From Ditylenchus dipsaci (Eukaryota; Nematoda; Chromadorea; Rhabditida; Anguinidae): DNA of 64,000 bases. The notes beneath the pieces are model-generated. The model ran no database searches and was not told where the DNA came from. It was given only the letters and a program-made list of their open reading frames with translations. A program made the translations under genes and the position numbers. Of the stretch, positions 9,964 to 20,639 are shown piece by piece. Numbering within the stretch: the stretch's first letter is position 1; each line of letters opens with the position of its first letter. The stretch covers positions 62,001 through 126,000 of the forward strand of contig SADC01000210.1 of NCBI GenBank assembly GCA_004194705.1, in the 5' to 3' direction.

Positions 9964-10132
9964 AGCGTAGCCAGAAAAATCTGACCATGGGGGGGGGGGG
10001 GGGGGGCTAAAGCCCTCCGAGAGGTCAATTTCCCTACACCGTTTTCGAGTTCTATAGTGTTTTTAATTAACTATTTTTTCGAAAAACCTGACGGGGGGGG
10101 GGATATAGCCCCGTCAGCCCCCTGACTACGCC
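9964..10132. mobile_element. Degenerate TIR element with G-runs, ends GGCGTAG(C/T)CAG
   Basis: GCGTAGCCAGAAAAATCTGACC at the left and GTCAGCCCCCTGACTACGCC at the right are inverted. The left arm has 18 G's (9989-10006), the right a 10-G run. Related sequence lies at 25195-25325 and 53428-53470. The CAG-type end suggests hAT, without a clear duplication. Confidence 0.55.
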
Positions 10133-10960
10133 AATGCTCCTGCTATGATAGCCAACTGCCCAACTGCTATATCACCTATGGTAAGTTCGGGCTCATTCCA
10201 GAGTTCAGGTATTTTAGTTTGAACCGCAAAAAATGCGGAGCGGACCATCACCAATTATTGGTTTTCAAGAAGTTGTACTATTATGGGGGGGGGAGGGTTA
10301 AATTTGACATAATAAGCCCAACTTCACGAGTCTCGAGAATTTTTTTGTTTAATTTTTTCGCAAAGTCGCTTCACGTGCATGTTTGCAGCAATTAAGAAAA
10401 GTCACACGTAAATTAGAAAGAAATGTTTTTTTTTTCGATTTTTTCCTTGGTCCCCCTTTTTGGTGTGTGGGTTTAAATGGGGCACATCGCCTTGAAATTC
10501 CACGGGGTACACATCGAATATTCTGAACTCTCAGCTTCAAATTGACTCAGGTGGACACCCAATTTTAACTGCATTTTCGGTATCATTGTTTTTTTCGAAC
10601 TATCAATAGTTGAAAAAACATTGAAACGTGTTTGATCCGTGCCATACTACCCTTTAAAGGCAACAGCCACGCGTTCTGAATTGTCCTTCGCCAATTCGTA
10701 TAATAGCTCAACGAAAGCGCAGAATCTCGTCTACATTTTGGTATGTGAAACGTGTGACCTGTAGAAAAAAGCAGAAAATTTCAATGAAACGGGTCAAAGA
10801 AAGACCCCAAAATGATCGATTTTAGAGAATTTAGCCTATTTTAGCCTGGATACAAGACCCAGTAGGTGTAAAACCCTGCGCTGATGATCTCGTTAAATAG
10901 CTGAGAAAATGAGGATCATTTTGACACTAAACTTGTAAATAAAAAAAAAGATAAAAATAA
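10133..10960. other. No gene seen
   Basis: AT-rich DNA with one CCTTGGTCCCC motif (10446-10457) and a G-run at 10284. The 10349-10540 minus open frame has no family resemblance and overlaps the repeat motif. Confidence 0.5.
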
Positions 10961-10969
10961 GGTGTGCAC

Positions 10970-11819
10970 CAGGGGTGCGTCGGAATTCCGAAATCCGAAT
11001 TCAGAATTCCGAAATCCAATACTTTTTGAGTTCCGAATTCCGAATCCGAATTCGAAAAAAATGTCAAGTTCCGAATTCCGAAATCCGAAAACCGAAAAAT
11101 GAAATCAAATTCAGCTTTTTCTCGGTATTCGTTAACCCAAATTCTAGTTTTTTTCTATGTTTTCTTATATGTTTTCTATGTTCCCGTCATACATCTGCCA
11201 CATTTGCTGGCGCCGACAAGGATCTGGTCCGAGCCTCATTCTGGTGGTTTGAATGTAGCCAGTGGTTCGGGCTCCATCCTGATGGTTCGGGTGTATCCTG
11301 GTTGTTTGGGCTTGACCGCTTACAACTTTGAATATTGATGCTGATTGAACTGTTTTGGGCCATATATTTGGGGTTGCTTTGGTCCCCTGTTGTTTTGTTA
11401 TCTTTTAGTCTTTTGGCCTAGTCAAGGGTAGGCCAGCGTATCTTAGGACGGATTCTAACATATCTTAGACTCATGTTCAAGTCCATCCCAGCATACGCTG
11501 GCCTACCCTTGCCTAAGCTTGAGCCTAAAAAACCACACAAAATAACAACAGGGGGAGGGGAACCAAGGCAAAACCCTCATCCTCGCATTGTAATAAAGGG
11601 CCCTGTTTGTGTGTTATCAAAAAAAAGAATAAAAAAAAATTGGAAATTTGATTCTTATTTTTGGAGCTCAAAAATTTTCCGAAATCCGAAATCCGAATTC
11701 CGAAATCCGAATTCCGAAAAAATAGGCCAAGTTCCGAAATCCGAATTCCGATTCCGAAAATTGTGGAGTTCCGATTCCGAAATCCGTTCCGATTTTTTTC
11801 CGGTTCCGACGCAGCCCTG
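10970..11819. mobile_element. hAT-like element with exact 8-bp target duplication
   Basis: Ends CAGGGGTGCGTCGG and CCGACGCAGCCCTG are imperfect inverted repeats of hAT type. GTGTGCAC flanks both sides (10962-10969 and 11820-11827). Both ends are filled with reiterated CGAATTCCGAAATC words (10981-11095 and 11680-11800). The centre contains an inverted pair of the GGTCCCCTGTTGTT motif around a GGTAGGCCAGCGTA palindrome (11365-11570). No transposase is visible. Confidence 0.85.
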
Positions 11820-11827
11820 GTGTGCAC

Positions 11828-12400
11828 CCAGTTGTGGTCGAAACTGCGTACAAATCATTCGCAATATAGTGTTAAGTGACAATTTCAAAAAAACTTACAA
11901 TTATTGAAAAACGTGAAACTTGTTTTCACTAGACAATACACAATTTAGACGCCGGATCCGTGTTCAGCATGGTAATTTGCTTATAAAATTGCCCTTTAAA
12001 AGACCATGGTTTTTGCGCGCAGCGGCATTTGCAAAATTTGAATAAAATTTTTAATAAAATTTTTTAGTACCAACTGATTTTATAAACATACCCAAGCATA
12101 CCCAGAATTCGGCGGGAAGATCGAGCCAAACGGACTTTTTTGAAAAATGGTTTGCAGATTCAGATTCTCCGTAAAATTCTGCACCAGAATGTGCAGGTCT
12201 CACAGGCGGTCATTCTCGTGTTAAAGTGAGCAGAAATGAGCAGAAATCTCGACTTGGCTGGTTTAGAGGGGAAGATGACCCGCACATACCAAGTTTTTCA
12301 AATAATAATTTTACCATCGTCTTCAGCCAGGAATACTCAGTCGATTCGAGCACTTACTACGCACGGCATCGGAGTGTTTAACCAAGCTTTTTCACTTTAT
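11828..12400. other. No gene seen
   Basis: AT-rich. Contains GCCGGATCCGTGTTCAGCAT-like sequence found near other repeats in the window but no supported open frame. Confidence 0.4.
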
Positions 12401-12404
12401 TTAA

Positions 12405-12633
12405 AGGGGCATGCCCGTGCCTTTCAAAAAGTTAAGGCGGGGACCAGCACTTTTTTGAATCGTTCCATTTTTCAATCGTTTTGCGTCAAATCTGATATTG
12501 ATGACCTTACGGTACTTTTAAAAATCAGGCAGAAAACTTAAAAAATCTACACAAGAACAAATGTAAAAATTTGCCGAGAAAAAAAGGTATGCTGGTCCTC
12601 GCCTTTTCTCCGTGTCGGGCACGGGCATGCCCT
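12405..12633. mobile_element. TTAA-flanked palindromic element, GGGCATGCCC end
   Basis: TTAA at 12401-12404 and 12634-12637 flank inverted ends AAGGGGCATGCCCGTGCC and GGCACGGGCATGCCC. A second inverted pair follows (GGCGGGGACCAGCA / GCTGGTCCTCGCC). TTAA duplications are characteristic of piggyBac-type insertion; no transposase is present. Confidence 0.7.
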
Positions 12634-12689
12634 TTAAAGATTTGTACTTTATCTGAACCAAAAATTTAGAATTTTTTATATTTCACTTC

Positions 12690-12848
12690 AAACCTTGATT
12701 AAAGGGGCTCATGTATATAAGGTGCTCATCAAGTGTATTTTATTTGATGAAATATACTTTATTTAAAAACTTTTTAACAAAAGTTCCGATTTATCTATAT
12801 GTATCATTTCCAGAAGATAATAAAGTGCCTTTTATTGAGGTTTGACTG
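12690..12848. mobile_element. CAGTC-type element, word ATAAAAGGCAC, left end eroded
   Basis: The right end GAGGTTTGACTG with TA at 12849-12850 is intact. The left end keeps CAAACCTTGATTAAAGGGGC without CAGT. An AAGGTGCTCATCAAGTG inner word is present. Confidence 0.5.
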
Positions 12849-12902
12849 TACTGTAAAATCTTGATATGAAAACATCTGGTTTGGCCAGTTTTCATACCGT
12901 CT

Positions 12903-15900
12903 TTAAATTGAAGTTCTACATTGATTCACATACAACCAAGGATTATTGTATTCAACGACATTTTCTTGACTTATTTGAGTACCTAGTGGAAAAAGATCGA
13001 AAGAGTTGCTCAGTGACTCGTTGTCTGCAGGCAAATTAGTGCCATGCTTTTCCACAAGCTTCTCCACAATTACTTTTAAAACTTTTGCCGTTAGCTGAGT
13101 GCAGTAGAGCACATCTAGGTAGTGCAATTGCTTGCACTGTTCAAGCAAAAATGTTATAGAGTTATCTGTGATCATGTGACAGTAAGGAATCCTCAATTTC
13201 TGAAAATAAATATTAGAAAAATTTATAAACAAATTACGAAAAACAATACTTTTAGCTAGGCTTGGGCTGGATTTGGGATAATTATCCATTTTCGGACATG
13301 TGAATCTCCATTCACCGCAAAAATAGCATTTTTCGTAAAAACGTAAAAAGCAAACATGGGTTTTTACCCACCACTTTCTTCTAAAAATGCAATAAAAAAT
13401 GAGAGTTACTCATCAAAAGTAGCAATTAATTTTTGGACTGAAAAAACAACAGGGGGGACCAAGGCAGTTTTTTTGAATTTACGCAAAAATTTGCTTAAAA
13501 TTCAAAAAAACTGCCTTGGTCCCCTGTTGTTTTTTCAGTCCAAAAAATTAATTGCTACTTTTGATGAGTAACTCTCATTTTTTATTGCATTTTTAGAAGA
13601 AAGTGGTGGGTAAAAACCAATGTTTGCTTTTTACGTTTTTTACGAAAATGCTATTTTTGCGGTGAATGGAGATTCACATGTCCGAAAATGGGATAATTAT
13701 CCAAATCCAGCCAAGCCTACTTTAGCCACAAATTATTTTGAGCGATTTTCTTGAGCGCGAAGTCTTCAAGGAGTTCAACTTATATAAAGTGAGGTTTTCA
13801 AGCTGCCTCAAATTGCCTAAGTGAAGCAATCCACCTAGGCTGTAGTTAGGCCCGGAATTTCATACTCAAAGATATTAAGACTTTTCAGCTTGCTGCATTT
13901 CCCAATTGATTTCAACAAGGGGTCCGCGAGAAAGTGCTGGAAGCAAATGTATAAGTGAGTCAGCTCTGACAAAGATCCAAGAGTATGTAGGCGTGCATTC
14001 GAATCTCCGATTTCACTTTTCCCTTTAAGGGTCAGGCTTTCAAGGCTGAAAGAAAAAGAAATAGTTTAAAATTTAAACATACAGTAGATTTTTCAACCAA
14101 AGAACACGGGTGACATTAAAAAATTTCGAAGATCAGATTTCTCCTCAATTTGAACAAAAATCAATCTTTCTTAATAAATGTACTAATACAGGGTGAAATA
14201 ATTTTTTCCCCTCCTCTATGGTCAGAACTTATTTTCAAACTAAATTTTGCCATTTTTTCAAAGAGTTATTTGGTAGATAGGAAATATTCCGACTGTATGT
14301 GTGTTCGCATGCCCCAAATATTGCAGTCAAAATCTCACAGTTTCTTATCTGAAGGCATGTTCACAATGAGTGTCGACCTGAGTGTAAGATTTGAGGTGTT
14401 TTTAACGCGGGAAGAGCTGTACTTTGTTTCTTCACCAAAACTTTTTTCCAAGTTGGAACCATTCTGTAGCTAAGATTCAGGGCTCAAAATGAGCTGTTGA
14501 CAAGCAACATATGAAATGAAAAATTAGGGTAGAAATGCTTAGGTTCACATTCTGGACCACACTTAGGCCCACACTCGACAGAGTGTTGATTCTCTTCCCG
14601 CGTTAAAAACACCCAAATCTCGCATTCAGATCGACACTCATTGTAACGGGTGGAATACAAGTTCTGCACCGATTTTCATACATATCTTCATATCTCTTTT
14701 TTCCTATATTTCCATATTACACTTAGCTTCATTATTTCAGATGAGTCATTATTTAGCCCCAAACAGTTGTCAGGTCATTTTGAGAAGTTAACCAGCGTTT
14801 TCATCACTTTAAATGGTCAAATGTTTCATTGAATTTCAAGAGCCGCTGCGATATCTTATCACTATGTCGTAGCGTAACTCAAGAGCTACCAAAACCATGT
14901 TGCAAAATGATTTTTTGAGATCTAGGTGTTGAGATATGACCTTTGAAAAAAGTCAATTTTCTTAAAAATGTCAAAAATCTATGTTTTTCCAATTTTTCGG
15001 ATTTTTGTCATTTTTTAAGAAAATTGACTTTTTCCCAAAAGTCATATCTCAACACCTAGATCTCCAAAAATCATTCTGCAACATGGTTCTGGTAGCTCTT
15101 GAGCTGCGCTACGACATAGTGATAAGATATCGCAGCGGCTTTTGAAATTCAATAAAACATTTGACCAGTTAAAGTGATGAAAACGCTGGTTAACTTCACA
15201 AAATGCCTGGACAAGTGTTTGGAGCCAAATGGTGACTTATCTAAAATAATCAAGCTAAAAGCAATATGTCATTTTAAAGAAGAGAGTCAGGGTTACAAAA
15301 TGGTTATAGAAGAAAGAGATATGATAATAAAAATGATAAGAGATAAGGGTTTGAAAATCGACGCAGAACTTATGTTCACCCGTTAAACGTGCCTAAACAA
15401 TCGTAGAACTTACTTTATTTTCGCATCGCATATCTTGGTTTTCATATTGTGAGGCGAAAACCTTACAGCTTATAAAGTTGCAGCAAATCTTTAAGCGCAT
15501 TTCTCGCAACTCAAATCTCACATTTTTTTAAAATCGCATTATGAAATCTTATGATCTCAACTCTTATTGCTAGAGTCTTGCCACGCCTTCCAAATAACTT
15601 TTTAAAAAAATGCGAAAATTATAATTCAATTTATTTATTTTTCTTCTTTTATTTTTTCTCAATTGTTTTTTTGACAAAACTGAAAATACATAAATTTTTA
15701 GCGATACCTCAGACTTTTCTTCTCAGTTATACATCAAAGCGTATAAAACTTACTTATTGAGCTTAGAAAGCAGACTATCAAATTCTAAATTCTGTCTAAC
15801 ACCTCCAGCTCTAGAGAATGTAGCTTAGGGCATTTAACAGCAATTAAAGCAAGCTCAGTATCTTCAATCTCACTACAATTAGTTAGCGTAATGCTTTTCA

Positions 15901-16750
15901 ATGTTGAAGGCAAATAGGAGAAAGATTTTTTTGATAAACAGCTTCTCTTCAGATGAACTTTTTCAAGGTTCGTGCAGGTCTTGAACAGTCCAACCATTGA
16001 TATTGTCTGTAAAGTAATTAACAGTTTTTACAAGTTCACAACAAAAAAATAATAGCTACCCGCACATGTCGACAGCGATACTCTTAAGTCTTTTAAAACG
16101 ACTTGCAATTTGACCAAGCTCAATTGTAGATACACGATGGCTAAGACACTCAAAATGTTGCAGTTGATTGACTGGAATGTGGTTCAAAACATTGCTCCAG
16201 CAAATATTCATCTTATAACTCATTTCATTCAAGTTTAATTCTTTCAAATGGGGAGCACATTTTTTAACAATGTTGAAAATCTAGAAAATGAATTAGATTC
16301 AAATGTTTCATAGCACGCAAAAAATCACCTTGCGTTCAACCTTTTTCTCGCCATGAATATAGTTAAAGCTTTTTTGCAAATCTAACATGTTCAGAGAAGT
16401 CATTGTAGGCAAAAAATATCTCTCCATTTGCGACACACCTGTTCTAGGCTGAGTTTAGTTCTCAAATCGGTTAACTCAAAGATGGAAAGCTAAAAATTTA
16501 GTGACAATTTTGGGGAAAAGGTTCAATAAATTAATACCAGTATTTCATTTGGCAAGTCTCTATATCATAGACTTTTTTGACTGGTGTCTTTTTAGTTAAT
16601 GATGAGGAATGCTAAATATTAATAAAAATGTTTAGGGCAGATTTTTTTAGCAATGTAACGTTTTGCCTTATTTAAATGAATTCTTTTAGCAGGTGACTTA
16701 GGCTTGACCAAAGCTATAGAACGCTTTCGAAGATTGTAGCTAGCAGACAT
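12903..16750 (-). CDS. F-box/LRR protein, copy 2 of the tandem array (complete exon set)
   Basis: Likely SCF substrate adaptor. Exon 1 from 16750 encodes MSASYNLRKRSIALVKPK; its junction with exon 2 is uncertain. Exons: 16611-16538, F-box start DLPNEIL; 16489-16329, LSIFELTDL and EQVCRKWRDI, the F-box core; 16280-16060, LKELNLNEM, VNQLQHFECL; 16006-15754, LRR, LPSTLKSITLTNC; 14045-13721, LRR, LHTLGSLSELTHLYI; 13199-12903, LRR C-terminus LRIPYCHMITDNSITFL, ending NQCRTSI and a stop. Introns of 48-53 nt alternate with long, transposon-filled ones. Judged against copies 1 and 3, the reading frame is broken only by single-base losses in short homopolymers (exons 2, 3, 5 and twice in 6, plus the exon-6 end) and one 12-nt in-frame deletion in exon 3. 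Real pseudogenes rarely show only that pattern, so base-calling error is plausible and the gene may be intact, about 470 residues. Confidence 0.72.
13257..13719. mobile_element. Palindromic hAT-like MITE inserted at a splice donor
   Basis: TAGGCTTGGGCTGGATTTGG and its inverse form the ends; arms extend to the centre near 13490. The flanks CTTTTAGC (13249-13256) and CTTTAGC (13720-13726) are an 8-bp duplication with one T missing. Two copies of the GGGACCAAGGCA motif face each other at the centre. It lies in intron 6 of FBXL copy 2. Confidence 0.85.
14362..14643. repeat. Palindromic element, ~120-bp arms
   Basis: ACAATGAGTGTCGACCTGAG..TTTTTAACGCGGGAAGAG is mirrored by CTCTTCCCGCGTTAAAAACA..CACTCATTGT. 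The middle contains TAGCTAAGATTCAGGGCTCA, shared with 27690-27890. It abuts the next palindrome. Confidence 0.8.
14644..15386. repeat. Long palindrome (family P), ~370-bp arms, centre near 15000
   Basis: AACGGGTGGAATAC at the left mirrors GTTCACCCGTT at the right. Inner arms (GTGTTGAGATATGACCTTT.., TCTTGAGCTGCGCTACGACA) are close to perfect. Related palindrome at 19255-19790, half copy at 27170-27310. Transcripts would form a long hairpin. Located in intron 5 of FBXL copy 2. Confidence 0.85.
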
Positions 16751-17019
16751 GTTTGAGTATTCAGATAAATCTGATAAAAAAGTAAGGCAATAAATAGTGC
16801 GATAAAATGCAATAAATTGTGGAAAAGAATTACAAAGATTTGTTTCAAATGCTTTAATAAAATATTCTTCACTGGAGCTTATCATAAATTAGATAAATAA
16901 TGACGAATGTCAGATTAATTCAACCGTAATTAAGCACTTCGAAAAGGATTCCTTACTTAATCTGCTTGTTGAAACATGGAATTCGAAATTTTTTTTTGAA
17001 ATCAAATTCTTAAGTCCGC

Positions 17020-17400
17020 AAAAGTGGCGGTATGACGGTTGGCAAAAAAAAGCACTTGGCAAAAAAACCATTTCGCAAAAAAAGTTCCATCAAAAGCGCT
17101 ACAGTCGACTCTCGTTAAACTGGCACTCCAATAAACTGGCCCTCGATAAACTGGCACATTGAAAAAGCCTATTTGCTGGCCGACAAAGAATTAGGCAAAG
17201 TAACATCCAATAAACTGGCACCCCCGATAACTGGCACCCAGACTGGTCCTCAGGGTGCCAGTTTATCGAGAGTAGACTGTATTTGGCACAACGTCCATTC
17301 TGCAAAACTGCTATTTCGCACAAAACCATTTCGCAAATTACCATTTGGCAAAAGTGCTATTTGGCGAAAATCCATTTAAGGGGCCATTGTCGTCTCCGAC
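17020..17400. repeat. Irregular array of CATTTCGCAAAA / CATTTGGCAAAA words
   Basis: At least ten diverged words of the type (C)CATTT(C/G)GCAAAA, resumed at 17618-17690, surround two inserted elements. A related GGCAAAACGA array in both orientations flanks 25915-26620. Confidence 0.65.
17102..17279. mobile_element. CAGTC-ended element, word ATAAACTGGCAC
   Basis: CAGTCGACTCTCGTTAAACTGG after TA (17100-17101); inverse ends GACTG before TA (17280-17281). The word (A/T)TAAACTGGCAC appears five times on the left and once inverted at the right end. Confidence 0.85.
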
Positions 17401-17610
17401 AACGGTTGTCCACGCCAATTCCAATTTTTTTGTTAATCATTGATATTCTGTACGAATTTTTCAACTTAGTTTCTAACAAAACTATACCTAAAATTAAATT
17501 CTAGGCCTTGTTTTGTTAAAAAAAGTTGAAAAATCAGTACAGAAGTTGAATGATTAGGCACGAAAATTTGAATTGGCGGGGGACAATTTAAAACAGGTGA
17601 CAATGGCTCT
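17380..17610. mobile_element. TTAA-flanked palindromic element
   Basis: TTAA at 17376-17379 and 17611-17614. Ends GGGGCCATTGTCG and GACAATGGCTC. The interior (CCAATTCCAATTTTTTTG..TTTTTCAACTTAGTTTCTAA) is shared with 19840-19920 and 58310-58480. Confidence 0.75.
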
Positions 17611-17699
17611 TTAACAAGACGTCCATTTCGCAAAAAAACCATTTTCCAAAACTGCCACTTTTCAAGTATGCCACTTGACATGCTTTCAATCTTGCGAAA

Positions 17700-17830
17700 A
17701 AGTCGATCTCACCAATTATTTAATTGGTTTGTAACCAAGCGGATTCGAATCATTGACTATTTTGTTGGATTCCACTACTTCACCCACTAGACCACAGAGA
17801 CTATCACCCTTCTAATTATTCTCAACATAT
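17700..17830 (-). repeat. tRNA-derived SINE-like segment
   Basis: On the minus strand TGTGGTCTAGTGGGTGAAG (A-box like) and ATGATTCGAATCC (B-box) are spaced as in tRNA. The arms do not pair as a full cloverleaf, so I treat it as a tRNA-derived repeat, not a gene. Confidence 0.5.
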
Positions 17831-17839
17831 ATTTCATAT

Positions 17840-18480
17840 GATCTCACTACTAGCAGCAGGGGGAACAAGGAAGTCTTCTTACGTTTTTTCAAAAATTTTC
17901 AGATTGAATCCAAACCACCCAAACCACTTAAAAGCCACCTGAAACATCTAAAACCAGCCAAAACCACCCAAAACATCTATAAGCAACCAAATTCACCCAA
18001 GCTATTCCAAACAAAAATTTTGCGGGAATTTCAATTTTTTATTCTGAACCAATTAAAACAAGTGGTCGACTACTTGAAGCAAAAAGTTTTTTCAATTTTT
18101 CGGGTTCCAAACCTGTTTTCTGGACTAATTCGAGCATGAATCGAACTTTCGGTTCAAAGTCGAACGCTCAAAAAATCTCTAACATTTCAAATAGTATTTA
18201 AAATGGAACGCCTGATTCGAAGGCCCTAAAAGTTATCCTATCGGTGGTTCTTTTTAACTAAACGGCCAGCGATAAAACATCGTAAGCTAATCCACATGGT
18301 TTGACTTATTTTCAAACCGTCTATTTTTCAAAGCCGCAACTTGACGAAAACGTTTCACAAACAAGTAGTAGTGATGAAAATTATAAATAAACAGCACGAA
18401 TAAAAACAATACAAAATAATTATATGATAAAACTGCAAAATATACCAGTCAGAGTCCCTTCAAATCTTCAGTAAAGGACA
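17840..18480. other. No gene; fragments of interspersed repeats
   Basis: 17900-17990 is a CCAAACCACCCAAAAC-like low-complexity run. 18010-18290 matches pieces of the elements at 20276-20621 and 20935-21240 (TTATCCTATCGGTG, TTTTCGGGTTCCAAA). Confidence 0.5.
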
Positions 18481-19221
18481 CTCAGTTTTGAAAAGTCTCT
18501 ATAGTGTATTCAGATCGTGCCTTGACCGTAGGTCACATCCAACCAAGGATTTGCAAATTCTCTGGCGGCCCTCATATTAATATTTGTGCCTAGCAGATTA
18601 AAATGAAAAATATTCATCGATGGTTCATTGTCTGCAGGTAAATTAGTGCCATGCTTCGAAACAAGAATCTTTACGATTGCTTTCAAAACTCTTCCAGTTA
18701 TCTGAGTGCACGCAAACACGTTTAGTGAGTGCAATTGCTTGCAGTGCTCAAGCAAAAATATGATAGCGTCATCCGTGACTAATGGGCAGAAAGGAATCCG
18801 CAGTTTCTAGAAAAGTGAGAATTACGGAAAATAATTAAAAAGTGAACAAATACTTGTAGTCCAACGTTGCTTTGAACAATTTGTTTGAGTACTAAGTCGT
18901 CAAGGAGTTCAGCTTTATGTAAAGTAAGGTTCTCAAGCTTTTTAGACTGCTTAAGTAAAGCAATCCTTCTGGGCTGTAATTATCTATATAGTCTGCATGA
19001 TCAAAGAGGAAAAATTTTAGGTGGCCACATTGCTTAATCGATTATAGGAGGGAGTCGGGTAGGATATGAATGAGCAAGGCATTTAATAAGCAAAGCATTT
19101 TGTAAAAAAAACAGAAGGGGACCACGATCGTTTATTAGAGGGGTCTTTATTTTCCAACTCCCTTAAAGGGGCTTTATTAGTGAAAGGGCCTTTAAAAGAG
19201 AATTTATGGCAATAGGGTTTG

Positions 19222-19955
19222 TTTAAAAAGGGGCATGCTCCGCTAATAACTGGTGGCCAAAAAGTTCTGCAACAAACTTTGAGATCTTTTTTAATAATAT
19301 TACATATTACATATTACAGAATAATTTTTGAAAATTTGATTGTTGAGATATGGCCTTTAAAAAAAATCAATTTCTTGAAAAATGACCAAAATGCAAGTTT
19401 TTGCCAATTTTTCGGATTTTGGTCATTTTTCAAGAAATTGATTTTTTCCAAAAGGCCATATCTCAACAATCAAATTTTCAAAATTATTCTGTAATATGGG
19501 GTTTGTAGCTCTTGAGCTGCGCTACAACATGGTGATAAAATTTGTCATGACGCTCGAAATTCAATAAAAAGTTTGATCACTAAAGGTGATGAAAACGCTG
19601 GTAAATTTCTTAAAATAATCTCACAAGTGTTTGAAGCCAAACGGTTACTTATCCAAAATAATCAAGCTAAGTTAAATATACCATTAGAAAGAGAAAGATT
19701 AAGGCTACAAAATGAGTGGTTGAACATGCTTTTGTGAAATAAATTTTATTATTAAAAAAGATCTCAAAGTTTGTTGCAGAACTTTTTGGCACCAGTTAAG
19801 AGGTAGTGTCCAAATTGATGCACAAGGCTTAGAATTTAATTTTAGGAATGGTTTGTTAGAAACCTAGTTAAAAAGTCCGTGCAGAAGTTCAATGACTAGG
19901 AAAAATTTAAAATTCCGCGCACCACCTCTTATTAGCTTGGGCATGCCTTTTAGAA
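19222..19955. mobile_element. GGGCATGC-ended element containing a family-P palindrome
   Basis: AAAAGGGGCATGCTCCGCTAATAA at the left mirrors TTATTAGCTTGGGCATGCCTTTT at the right. Inside, 19255-19790 is a palindrome (AAAAAGTTCTGCAACAAACT..AGTTTGTTGCAGAACTTTTT) homologous to 14644-15386, with its centre near 19420. It is part of the cluster that replaced exon 6 sequence of FBXL copy 3. Confidence 0.7.
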
Positions 19956-20019
19956 GACGGTAAAATTTCTTCGAAAACAAAAAGCAGTTTTTAAGCGCAC
20001 TGCCGAAACTTTCAAACTA

Positions 20020-20173
20020 CAGTCAACTCTCGATAATCCGTCACCTTCGTGACACTTTGTTTGGTTTTGCCTTAAATAAATAAGGCTAATCCGTCACTCG
20101 CTAATCCGTCACTCTTGATTATCCGTCACCCCACGGCCGGTCCAAGGGGTGACGTATTATCGAGAGTTGACTG
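20020..20173. mobile_element. CAGTC-ended element, word TAATCCGTCAC
   Basis: CAGTCAACTCTCGATAATCC after TA (20018-20019) and inverse ending GACTG before TA (20174-20175). The word TAATCCGTCAC occurs four times on the left, once inverted on the right (GTGACGTATTATC). Confidence 0.85.
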
Positions 20174-20275
20174 TAGCATGAATTTTTCTGTATGTTATAA
20201 AATAAAAAAAGTAATAGAACAAAACGATTTTAATTTTCAAAAGAACCCTGTAATATATAATATATTGAGTTTTAA

Positions 20276-20621
20276 ATGGGCATGCCCGTCGCTGATGGCT
20301 ATTTTCTGAAAAGCGGGTATCAGGTCAATTCAAAAAAGAATTATTTTGAAAGAATTTTTGTTGAGTATCTACAGAGAACAAGTAATCGAAAACACTTCCA
20401 TTATTTAACAGCATCACTGGCCTAGTTGTAAAGCAGTGGCGGACTGTGAGAGTCGGTCGTAGGTTCGATTCCTATTGGATGTATGATTTTCCTTCTACTT
20501 TTACCAAATTACATCAAATTAATTATAGTTTGAGTTTCAATGGTACTTTTCGAATAGTCTTTAAATTGAACGCTTGATTGGAAAGCCCTGAAAATTATCC
20601 TATCGGTGATGGGCATGCCTT
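20276..20621. mobile_element. TTAA-flanked element with an inner tRNA-like segment
   Basis: TTAA at 20272-20275 and 20622-20625; ends ATGGGCATGCCCGTCGCTGATGG and CTATCGGTGATGGGCATGCC. A tRNA-like B-box region lies at 20415-20490. Confidence 0.65.
20415..20490 (+). repeat. tRNA-like segment
   Basis: CTGGCCTAGTTGTAAAGC and GTAGGTTCGATTCCTAT give A- and B-box matches and a perfect T-arm. The anticodon arm would have a 5-base loop and the acceptor stem pairs only partly, so it is tRNA-derived rather than a working tRNA. Confidence 0.45.
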
Positions 20622-20639
20622 TTAATATCACATAGAAAA

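Noticed and set aside
10975..11907. Open frames rich in NSEIRIPKS/FRNSDFGIR
   Set aside because: Translations of the CGAATTCCGAAATC word arrays of the hAT-like element, open on both strands.
17020..17690. CRISPR-like array
   Set aside because: Repeat words vary in sequence and spacing, there are no constant spacers, and the DNA is eukaryotic.
20415..20490. Functional tRNA gene
   Set aside because: Good A/B boxes and T-arm, but the anticodon arm closes a 5-base loop and the acceptor stem is imperfect; it lies inside a repeat.
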